A stretch of DNA of 64,000 nt from the NCBI RefSeq assembly GCF_014698825.1, contig NZ_JACJTT010000024.1:1-64000 (forward strand), in the 5' to 3' direction. Below are positions 45,789 to 53,212 of this stretch, piece by piece. This stretch comes from Richelia sinica FACHB-800 (GTDB lineage Bacteria; Cyanobacteriota; Cyanobacteriia; Cyanobacteriales; Nostocaceae). Both the position numbers and the translations under genes were made by a program. The first letter of the stretch is position 1; each line of letters opens with the position of its first letter. A model generated the notes under the pieces. It was not told where the DNA came from, did no database searches, and saw only the letters and a list, made by a program, of their open reading frames with translations.

Positions 45789-47300
45789 CTAATTTGTTGA
45801 TTTTCTGGTGTATCGATGTTTGACACCGATGGGGAAATATTCTGTATCACCTGTTAACTTTAAGGTGATTTTTGGCATTTGATATTCTAGAGGTACATAA
45901 TTAGCAAATTCACTGTTGAGACGTTGCAGTTGAGTGAGAATTGCCTCAGCGATAGTTTTTGTTTTTTCTTCATTACCTTCGATGCCTGGGGCTAACTCTA
46001 CTACTACAGATAAAAATCTATTTTTATCTGTATCTTCTTCCACTTGCAGTACAAATTTGCCTGTCACCCATTCTCTAATTACTGGTTGTTCTAGTCCAAC
46101 GGTGACATTTTCCGGGTAAATATTGGCACCAAAATAGGATACTGTAAAGTTAGATCGTCCAAATACATAAACAAAAGGTAGTTGATGAATACCCCTGTTT
46201 GCTTCTAATTGAGATAAAGGATTAAATCCCCATTGTGCTAAAAATTGAAGCATCTGATCATAAGTAATTAAACCCCCATGATCTAAGATGTTATAACGGA
46301 TTAAAGGAATGCCATTATTACCAGAGAATAATAATGCTCCTGATTCTACTTCAAAAAAGCGGCTACAGGGGTCATATTGTACTAGGGTAGGTAAGCGAGA
46401 TTCTCCAAATAATGCCTTAGCTGCTTCAGGATTCTCGGCTAAAAAACGACGAATGCAAATACTTAAAGGTGTTTCATTACCTAATACACCTGCATCCGCT
46501 GTTCCATACATGGAAGCAAAATCATAACAAGGATTTTGTGAACCTATTCTTTCAGCTACTAAGTTTCGCCATTCTTCGCTGAAAACTTCTCCTGCCATGA
46601 CTAATTTAATGTGATATTGATGCCATCGCACACCACGACTAATGCCTGTATCGATTACGTCTTTCAGAAAAGGTGGATATCCTAATAAAACGACTTGCTC
46701 AAAGTATGCACCTAATTCTTGAACTACTCGCAATATCTCTTCTTTATTATTACCAGGAGTAATGACGGTGAGGGGATAACCTTTGCTGGCTAAATAACGA
46801 CAGCAGTTAGTGGTAAACATGCCACCGACCCAGGTTCCTAATGTGAAACAGACTACAGCTAATGTGCGGTGATTTTTGGCATCAAAACTATCATGAAAAA
46901 TTTGTTCAAATCTTGTAGCTATTTGTAATTCGTCGGTGAAAAAACGTGGCCAAAATGTGGGTTTACCAGTAGAACCAGATGAAGCCGCAATCATATCACA
47001 GTTTTCTAATTGCCCATGGCGACATAAACTAGTTAATGGATACTGGGAAATATAATTTTCTTTATTAATCGGTGGTAATTTTTGAAAATCTGCAAAGGTT
47101 TGGATTGTCTGGGGCTGTATATTTGCTTGTGCTAAAAAAGCTTTGTAAGCTGGGACTGTATTGGCGACATCTTGGAATAAGTTGATAACTGCTGTTGTAC
47201 TGGAAATATCAAGATGCTGGGTTAATTTATTTTCTAAAGGAGTCAATAAAAAATTGTGAAATTCTGTAATTGCTCTTTGGGTTTGTGGTTGCTGATTCAT
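45789..47300 (-). CDS. Phenylacetate-CoA ligase-like adenylate-forming enzyme
   Basis: A 503-residue PaaK-like enzyme. The ATP-binding loop is IAASSGSTGKPTFWPR (about residues 105-120). LGTWVGGMF, VMAGEVFSEEWRNLV, ASMYGTADAGVLGNE (A5-like motif), ILDHGGLITYDQM and YVFGRSNFTVSYFGANIYPENV are shared with PaaK and coenzyme F390-synthetase relatives. The C-terminal mini-domain ends KLTGDTEYFPIGVKHRYT. It would activate a carboxylic acid as an acyl-adenylate and transfer it to CoA or another acceptor; the acid is unknown. It is on the same strand, 126 bp upstream of the NHL gene, so it could be the first gene of the extended hyp operon or an independent gene with read-through. Confidence 0.88.
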   Translation of the reverse strand: MNQQPQTQRAITEFHNFLLTPLENKLTQHLDISSTTAVINLFQDVANTVPAYKAFLAQANIQPQTIQTFADFQKLPPINKENYISQYPLTSLCRHGQLENCDMIAASSGSTGKPTFWPRFFTDELQIATRFEQIFHDSFDAKNHRTLAVVCFTLGTWVGGMFTTNCCRYLASKGYPLTVITPGNNKEEILRVVQELGAYFEQVVLLGYPPFLKDVIDTGISRGVRWHQYHIKLVMAGEVFSEEWRNLVAERIGSQNPCYDFASMYGTADAGVLGNETPLSICIRRFLAENPEAAKALFGESRLPTLVQYDPCSRFFEVESGALLFSGNNGIPLIRYNILDHGGLITYDQMLQFLAQWGFNPLSQLEANRGIHQLPFVYVFGRSNFTVSYFGANIYPENVTVGLEQPVIREWVTGKFVLQVEEDTDKNRFLSVVVELAPGIEGNEEKTKTIAEAILTQLQRLNSEFANYVPLEYQMPKITLKLTGDTEYFPIGVKHRYTRKSTN

Positions 47301-47321
47301 AAAAATATAGCTTTTGGTTTA

Positions 47322-47351
47322 ATTTCTGCAACCTAGATTTCTGCAACCTAG
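47322..47351. repeat. 15-bp perfect tandem duplication
   Basis: ATTTCTGCAACCTAG occurs twice in immediate succession, 22 bp upstream of the CoA-ligase-like start codon. It may affect the promoter or leader of that gene. Confidence 0.9.
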
Positions 47352-47426
47352 ATTTGTACAAAAATTATCACTGGTAACTCCAGAGAACGATAGAGTAAAA
47401 GGTGCAGAATTAACAAAATTAAACCT

Positions 47427-47792
47427 ATGGCACTAAAACGCTTTATTATCGAAATGGGAATGGGTGTAGACCAGCATGGACAGGAACCGACTGTAGCAGC
47501 TGCTAGGGCTGTGAGAAATGCGATCGCTCACAATGCTTTACTCGGTATTATGGAAGTAGCAGGCTTAAAAGACCCCAATGAAATGATTGTAGAGGTGAAG
47601 GTCGCAGTACCCTATCCTGAACAAGTCAGAGAAGAGGAAGTATTAGCTGTACTGCCCTTTGGTCAGAAAACCCTCACCGTAGAAACAGGGGGAATGGTGG
47701 TAGATGGGTTAGCAATTCCCTCTCTCAACGATAAAAATGACGAAATGTTGATAGCGGTGGCAGCAGTGACAGTTTTAGTAGAAACTGAATAA
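47427..47792 (+). CDS. Lin0512-family protein
   Basis: A 121-residue protein of the Lin0512 family: MALKRFIIEMGMGVDQHGQEPTVAAARAVRNAIAHN, GLKDPNEMIVEVKVAVPYPEQV, LPFGQKTLTVETGGMVVDGL and MLIAVAAVTVLVE. The entire protein is the domain. Members are widespread, small and functionally uncharacterised. It is divergent from the CoA-ligase-like gene and converges on the gamma-glutamylcyclotransferase-like gene with an 8-bp gap. Cytoplasmic. Confidence 0.88.
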   Translation: MALKRFIIEMGMGVDQHGQEPTVAAARAVRNAIAHNALLGIMEVAGLKDPNEMIVEVKVAVPYPEQVREEEVLAVLPFGQKTLTVETGGMVVDGLAIPSLNDKNDEMLIAVAAVTVLVETE

Positions 47793-47800
47793 CTCTATCT

Positions 47801-48391
47801 CTAAGCTGAAAGTCTCCTGGTTTGCTGACGTTGCTGTAAGTGATGCATGTGATGAAACAAAGACCAGCAATATTCTTCTGGTAGCCCGCAAGTAACTGCA
47901 CCCCTCATGACGACATTAAAATACCAATCATTGGGTGCAATTTCTTCTGTTAATTTGTTGACGACTACATAGGTGCGGACGTTTTGATAAATCTTGTCTC
48001 GACAATGAATATTCACTAATTCGTGTCGATATAAACCTTGGGACACTCCTTCCCGTTGGTCTAAATATTCACTGAGTCGATAAGGTAGCTGATAAAGAAC
48101 TCCTTTAACGCTGTGTTTGGCATCTGTCACTACATCTAAAACCCCACATTTGCGGTTGGGGGAATAGAGATAAAATCCTAAGCGATATCCACGCAGTATA
48201 CCAGTGCCAATGACATAATGGTGTGTATTCTCGCCAAGCGATCGCTTTAAATCTACTGGACACATACACGAACCATAGGCAAAATAATAAAACATTGGTT
48301 CGTTTTGTAGCAGTTGTTGCTGTTTCCAGTCTGACTTGGCAGAATTAGGTTCTACCCATCGATGGTGAGGTTGTCCACTTTGATTAGTCAT
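47801..48391 (-). CDS. Gamma-glutamylcyclotransferase-like protein
   Basis: A 196-residue protein with the GGCT/AIG2-like fold. The substrate-binding loop is FYYFAYGSCMCPVDLKR (YGSxM type), followed by GILRGYRLGFYLYSP and GVLDVVTDAKHSVKGVLYQLPYRLSEYLDQREGV, where the Glu of QREGV corresponds to the catalytic acid. C-terminal residues YCWSLFHHMHHLQQRQ are an extra helix. It may cleave gamma-glutamyl peptides to 5-oxoproline, or be one of the divergent members of unknown substrate. No operon partner. Confidence 0.87.
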   Translation of the reverse strand: MTNQSGQPHHRWVEPNSAKSDWKQQQLLQNEPMFYYFAYGSCMCPVDLKRSLGENTHHYVIGTGILRGYRLGFYLYSPNRKCGVLDVVTDAKHSVKGVLYQLPYRLSEYLDQREGVSQGLYRHELVNIHCRDKIYQNVRTYVVVNKLTEEIAPNDWYFNVVMRGAVTCGLPEEYCWSLFHHMHHLQQRQQTRRLSA

Positions 48392-48731
48392 CTATCCCTG
48401 GACTGATTGACGATGATAGCCAAATATAGCACCTGATTTTTGAAAATACAAATCTAAGTTTATCAATCTATTTTCATAAATAATGAAAATAGCCAATTTT
48501 TCCTTTGATTAAATCTGGGTTTCTTTTCATTATATAAATTTAAAACATTGTCTTTATTTATAATCATCAGCATTTATGAAATTGCCTATGATAATAAAGG
48601 GCAAAAATATCTGGTTATCACAATAGCAAATATAGAGTTTTGGTTGGTTATTTAGAGAATTTATCAGTTACTACAATCGCTAATTATATAAAGTCATATA
48701 TTGTACTCTGTCAAAATCGAAAATTAACGTT
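48392..48731. other. AT-rich boundary of accessory islet
   Basis: About 340 bp with no gene. Sharply AT-rich, with runs such as ATAATGAAAATAG. It marks the transition from conserved genes to the low-GC islet. Confidence 0.5.
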
Positions 48732-49550
48732 ATGCAATTAAATCTCAATTATAAAGAAATGCCATTCTTGCCATATCATCAACGTAAGGATTTACCAGCA
48801 AAACCAGGTATTTATTATGTTGGCAATGGTGATTATCCTGTTTCGTATATAGGATTTTCTCATAATTTGAGAAATCGTCACATAAATCATCATCGTCAAT
48901 CAGAATTTGCTGAAATTGCAAATGCTGTTATACATTATCGAGTTGTGACCGAAGATTTATTAGATAGAATTTACAACCTTACAGAAAATCTCAGGAGATT
49001 AGAAAAGCAAGCTATTAATTATTATCAGCCACAACTCAACAAAAAAGCTGTCAATACTCAGCATAAATTATCCCTTGGAGGAGTTTATGTTCAAACTCAT
49101 CAAGTCGCAACAGCAGGATATTGTTCACATTTTGATGCGGAAGATGGGGAAGAATTAGCCATTAATACAAGTGCAAGTAAGATAAGTTTAATAAATAAAG
49201 CTATTGCAAATCAACGTCCTATTTTTTTAATAGCCTCTGGAAATTATGATGATTATGTAAGAGCAAATTATCATAATTTTTCTGAGTTGATTATGTTAAA
49301 AAATGAAAAAGAAAAAATTTATATACTTATAAGTTGCTTTATTCCTTATGGTTGCGAAGTTAACCTCAGTTATGAACTCAGTCATATTGTATATGGTGGA
49401 AATTATAAAATATTTATTGAACCTTATATTATTCTTAATAATCAACCTGGATTTAAGGAATTTAAAAGAAGTTATTTGACAGTAGGATTTACTAACTGTG
49501 AAAAATCTCCATTCGCTCAAATTTTGTTAAACTTAGGAGGTTTTCAATGA
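48732..49550 (+). CDS. GIY-YIG nuclease-domain protein with unknown C-terminal domain
   Basis: A 272-residue protein. The N-terminal 105 residues fit a GIY-YIG nuclease: GIY at 26-28, YIG at 39-41, Arg47 in SHNLRNRHINHH, Glu91 in RRLEKQAI, and a terminal LN at 102-103. All residues expected for catalysis are therefore in place. The C-terminal 165 residues (HKLSLGGVYVQTHQ..., FLIASGNYDDYVRANY..., ILISCFIPYGCEVNLSYEL) are a domain I do not recognise. It is not UvrC, a homing endonuclease with known DNA-binding modules, or a restriction enzyme I can name. The base composition is much more AT-rich than the flanking conserved genes. It converges on a PLD-like gene. A defence or mobile-element role is inference. 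Confidence 0.78.
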   Translation: MQLNLNYKEMPFLPYHQRKDLPAKPGIYYVGNGDYPVSYIGFSHNLRNRHINHHRQSEFAEIANAVIHYRVVTEDLLDRIYNLTENLRRLEKQAINYYQPQLNKKAVNTQHKLSLGGVYVQTHQVATAGYCSHFDAEDGEELAINTSASKISLINKAIANQRPIFLIASGNYDDYVRANYHNFSELIMLKNEKEKIYILISCFIPYGCEVNLSYELSHIVYGGNYKIFIEPYIILNNQPGFKEFKRSYLTVGFTNCEKSPFAQILLNLGGFQ

Positions 49551-49584
49551 ATTTAAATTATTTAAAAAATTAAATAATTTAAAT
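49551..49584. terminator. Perfect 15-bp all-AT hairpin directly after GIY-YIG stop
   Basis: ATTTAAATTATTTAA and TTAAATAATTTAAAT are exact complements around an AAAA loop. The stem begins on the base after the TGA. With no G or C in the stem it would be weak as a terminator despite its length. Confidence 0.6.
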
Positions 49585-49763
49585 AGAGAGGGAAATAAAT
49601 TTAGAAACTAGACCAGATTGCCAAGCATCTCCCAGAGACACCACAAATACAAAGATTATTACTGTGAGAAAATATAAACTTTGTGTAGGGTGAGTTATGC
49701 CATAGGCTAACGCACCGTCAATAATTCAAGGTATGTTGTGCTGCGCGACAACTGAATCTTAAT

Positions 49764-50558
49764 TTATTTATTTTTTATTGATTTTTTCAAATTAATAAAT
49801 TCATGCGCGTACTTTTCAACTGAGGTTCTATTAGAAATTATATTAAGGTTTTCATGATTGAATTGAGCTTTTTTTGTCCAATTGTAAGAGCCATTGATCA
49901 CAGTACACAAATCAATTACACAAAACTTATGATGCATTATGTTATCAAACTTACCACTTTTAGGAATTCTATAAGTTTCAAAATTCTCTTCAAATTTCAA
50001 ATTATTATTAATATTATCATCGCTAATAATTACTTGAACATTAATTCCTTGTGCTTGCTTATCTATTAATTTGTTAAACAAAACCTCATCTGTAAACCAA
50101 GCGACAGCAACCCATATCAAGAATTTAGCCTGATTTATGGCTTTAATTATTTTTCCTTGATTCTCTTCAAAAGAAACTTCTATTTCTATCTCTTCATCAT
50201 AAGAATCTTGGCTTATTACACTATAAATACCATCGGTTTCGTCTAAATAATAATTATCATTTTTGATAATTTCATTGATTATATTGGCAATTTTTTCTTT
50301 ATCATCATTATCATTGACAATCTTTTCAAGAATATTTTTTATGGTTTTTGTACCGTTTAATTGTTTAAATTTATCAACAATAAATTTTTGTCTAGAATAG
50401 AATTTATCATTGAAAATAGTATCATAAACATCTCTTTCCCCAAACGAGTTAAAAAAATACACTAAATCTTTACCAGTTTTAGGCTTTGTTAATTTTAATT
50501 GGTGATCACCAGATACTATTGTTTTAAGTTGATTTATTGTATATTCTGAAAGTTTCAT
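49764..50558 (-). CDS. Phospholipase D-like (single HKD) protein with N-terminal accessory domain
   Basis: A 264-residue protein. Residues about 130-264 form a PLD-type domain with one HxKx4D motif (H209, K211, D216 in MHHKFCVID), then NGSYNWT at 222-228 and Glu236-Asn, as in dimeric Nuc/Bfil-like nucleases and FAM83-like proteins. Dimerisation would supply the second HKD. The N-terminal 110 residues (KTGKDLVYFFNSFGERDVY, SRQKFIVDKFKQLNGTKTI) look like a separate helical recognition domain; from memory similar segments precede unrelated effectors in putative abortive-infection proteins, but this is unverified. It lies 44 bp downstream of the frameshifted helical gene on the same strand, so the two are probably an operon. 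Strongly AT-rich. Confidence 0.8.
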   Translation of the reverse strand: MKLSEYTINQLKTIVSGDHQLKLTKPKTGKDLVYFFNSFGERDVYDTIFNDKFYSRQKFIVDKFKQLNGTKTIKNILEKIVNDNDDKEKIANIINEIIKNDNYYLDETDGIYSVISQDSYDEEIEIEVSFEENQGKIIKAINQAKFLIWVAVAWFTDEVLFNKLIDKQAQGINVQVIISDDNINNNLKFEENFETYRIPKSGKFDNIMHHKFCVIDLCTVINGSYNWTKKAQFNHENLNIISNRTSVEKYAHEFINLKKSIKNK

Positions 50559-50602
50559 TGTTTTTACCTATTTTTTTGATAAGTATTTTTAAATAATCCT
50601 GA

Positions 50603-51626
50603 TTATAAAATCTGAGAAATAATAATATACATTATGTTTGTATCTATAGGTTTTGTTTCTGTAGACGGTTTTAACTGTAGCCATTCATGAAAGCTAATTC
50701 CGATTTGTGATATTGCTTTCATTTCTGTCTTGTAGCATTCAAAGCGGTTATTAGTTTCAATTATTATCTCAATTTTTTCCAGTGCTTGAGGAAAATTATT
50801 TTTACTTTCTTGTTGATAGCTTTTATCTACACTTCCTAGTAACGGTACGAAAGGTATAAATGGTAATATCACTTTAGCAACATCAATCATGTTAATGCTA
50901 ACAGGAGGAGGGGTAATAATTGATGGAGGAAACAAATTTAAGTATTTTTTGTACAGAAAATTTCGTTCTTCCTCTTCCAGAAACCGCAACATATTATAAG
51001 CATATCTACTAACTTTATCATTCATAAAATCAGCACTTTCTTGTAAACAAAGCAGCGCAGTATCAATTGCTTCTAAATTCCAAATAGCAACGCGCTATAG
51101 CTACATAACTTAAAAATAATGATTTAAGATATTCATCAGCAACTTGAATATTTGGTTCTAATGATCTCTCAAAATAATCTGCATAACTATGTTTAGCGTC
51201 TAAAAATCCTTTAATAGCTAAATTTACTTGATTATCACGAGTTTCAGATTTTTTGATTGTAAAAGCATAACGAGCTAAATCAAGGGATGCACGAAAATTA
51301 GAATAAACAGATAAATCTAATTTATGATTCGCATCCTGAATATCTTTTTGTAAAATGTTTAGCTGATTTTCAATTTTATCTAATTTGTGAATTACTATAG
51401 TAAATCCTATACTCGAAACAGCTAAATTCAAAATACTGGCAACTGAACCAAATTGAGAGAGTATTTTACCAGTTTCAGGAATATCAGGTATTGTTTCACG
51501 CAACATAGCAACTATGGACTTTGTTCTTGAATTACGAATAACACCTCCATAACGTTCGTATGTATTATTTATCAAACCATCTTCGAGCCAGTCAGGAATT
51601 GAAAAAGTAGCTGTAACTGTTTCCAT
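50603..51626 (-). pseudogene. Helical membrane/coiled-coil protein, split by a +1 frameshift
   Basis: Two frames, 51626-51063 (187 codons) and 51025-50603 (140 codons), read as one protein of about 340 residues if one base is skipped near 51075-51085. The second frame is open upstream of its ATG and reads NLEAIDTALLCLQESADF, a natural continuation of ...SYVAIARCYL in the first. Features: a hydrophobic stretch at about 62-79 (VASILNLAVSSIGFTIVI), a coiled coil at about 80-108, amphipathic helices resembling TPR-like repeats, and a second hydrophobic stretch near VAKVILPFIPFVPLLGS. I do not recognise the family. The pattern could fit a helical pore-forming or scaffold protein (speculative). The cause could be mutation, sequencing error or programmed frameshift. 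It is upstream of the PLD gene. Confidence 0.7.
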
Positions 51627-51904
51627 TATTTTTCCTATTTGTCAAAAATTTAGCTATGCCATATTTAACAATAAAATTTTATATTGCAACACATAACAAT
51701 CCTTAGTTAATTATCCTTGTTATCTAGATTTGACATTGTGTTATTACTCCTGTTCAATATTATAAACTATTAAACAAATTTAATTTGTTGATAATAAATC
51801 AAATAAAAATAAGGGCAAAAAGTATTATAAATTTTAATAAGCACCGATGAATATAAAGCAGATTAAATAGCTGCAATGGAATTGAGAAAATACACATCCT
51901 AATA
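51627..51904. other. AT-rich spacer at islet/EPS boundary
   Basis: About 280 bp, very AT-rich, without gene or motif that I can support. It presumably contains the promoter of the frameshifted gene, transcribed leftward. Confidence 0.4.
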
Positions 51905-53188
51905 TTAATTTTGTTTTTCTTGACAACCAATCCCCATAACTAATAATCCAGGCCAATATAAATACACCAATATCTCTAAATTCTCTCCAAATGTATAGAG
52001 AAATAAAATCATTACTACACTCAAGCCCACTTTAGCCGCTGGACATTTGCTATCCATGGATTTAATTAATAAATAGCCAAAACTTGTAGCCATAGGGATG
52101 GCTAAAGCAATAAACCCAACTATTCCTTTGACAAACAGTACACCAGCCCAGGTATGGTGTGAGCCAATGGGCATATGTTCAACGATATGGGGCCCATCTT
52201 CAACTACTCCATGGCCCCAAATGGGAGCTTCGGCTTGCCAACGATAAACAGCAATTCGTTTTAATGCCATTCTGACTCTTGTTGAACCGGCTCTCGCAGC
52301 TTTGAAGCCTTCCCAAAAGTTATTTAAGGCCAGAATAATAGAGGGGGAGAAAATACCACCAAGATAACTAACAAACCCTAGTCCAATCAATATTTTTGGT
52401 CTATTCAATCCCGATAGAACGTTGGTAAGTAGGGGAATGATGACGATACATACTTGAGCGAGACGGGACTTGCACACAAAACACATTAATATAGCACCTA
52501 TTAAGCCAAAGGTGCGCCATTTTTTGTCTTTCTCTTGCAAGGCCAGCATAAAGTAAACATTACCAACAAAACCTAATGCTGGCCCCCAAGGAGTAAATAG
52601 TCGCCACCGTAAGTCACCGGTACTACCATCAATTTCGTAGAGAGGTACATCAAAAAACTCATTACCAGGCCCTCCTACGGCTTTGAGTGGGGATACATAG
52701 AGTATTTGGGGCAGATGTAGGACGGGAGTTAAGAGTAAAAAAGGAGTGATGATGAGGGTATGAAAGCCGACAATACAAGCGGCTCGATAAACTATTTGTG
52801 GGCGAATTTTTAAGCACCCACCTAAGGGATAGAGAGCTAGTGCCGCCCAACCTTTCGCCCAGCCAATGGAGGATTTGATAATCAAGCCTGTGGGTAAATT
52901 GTAGTCTAGGTGCCCGGCGATTAAGGCTACTTCCATCGCTATCATCCCAATGACCCAAATCCAAAGAGGCCAAGAGATGGAGATTTTTTCTGACTCTGGT
53001 GTGTCTTGGGTTTGAGCCAAGATTTTAATGCAGAGAAAGATGAGCAGTATCCAACAGAGGATCGAACCAACAACGTATAACCCACCAAAAACCCAGATGA
53101 AATAGGTATTAGTTATCGCCCACCACACCACTTTTTCTGGTACATTCTCTGGTTGAATATCATCGGCTTTGGTTTGCTTGAACATCAA
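51905..53188 (-). CDS. O-antigen ligase/polymerase-like membrane protein (Wzy-type)
   Basis: A 427-residue polytopic membrane protein with about ten hydrophobic segments and a large hydrophilic loop (about 245-320) between late helices. GHGVVEDGPHIVEHMPIGSHHTWAGVLFVKGIVGFIALAIP matches the O-antigen ligase/polymerase family (Wzy_C type), where the conserved His lies in the periplasmic loop before a membrane helix. In the Wzx/Wzy pathway it would polymerise undecaprenyl-linked repeat units at the periplasmic face. It is the third gene of a leftward operon after the Wza- and Wzz-like genes, with a 24-bp gap to the Wzz gene. Confidence 0.87.
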   Translation of the reverse strand: MMFKQTKADDIQPENVPEKVVWWAITNTYFIWVFGGLYVVGSILCWILLIFLCIKILAQTQDTPESEKISISWPLWIWVIGMIAMEVALIAGHLDYNLPTGLIIKSSIGWAKGWAALALYPLGGCLKIRPQIVYRAACIVGFHTLIITPFLLLTPVLHLPQILYVSPLKAVGGPGNEFFDVPLYEIDGSTGDLRWRLFTPWGPALGFVGNVYFMLALQEKDKKWRTFGLIGAILMCFVCKSRLAQVCIVIIPLLTNVLSGLNRPKILIGLGFVSYLGGIFSPSIILALNNFWEGFKAARAGSTRVRMALKRIAVYRWQAEAPIWGHGVVEDGPHIVEHMPIGSHHTWAGVLFVKGIVGFIALAIPMATSFGYLLIKSMDSKCPAAKVGLSVVMILFLYTFGENLEILVYLYWPGLLVMGIGCQEKQN

Positions 53189-53212
53189 TTTCCTTTGCCA
53201 ATTCTGGATTTA

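Noticed and set aside
37987-47300. Expectation of hydrogenase structural genes next to hyp
   Set aside because: No hupSL, hoxEFUYH or hydrogenase protease gene is present in the window; only maturation genes are seen.
48732-51626. Islet interpreted as prophage
   Set aside because: No integrase, capsid, portal, terminase or attachment repeats are visible.
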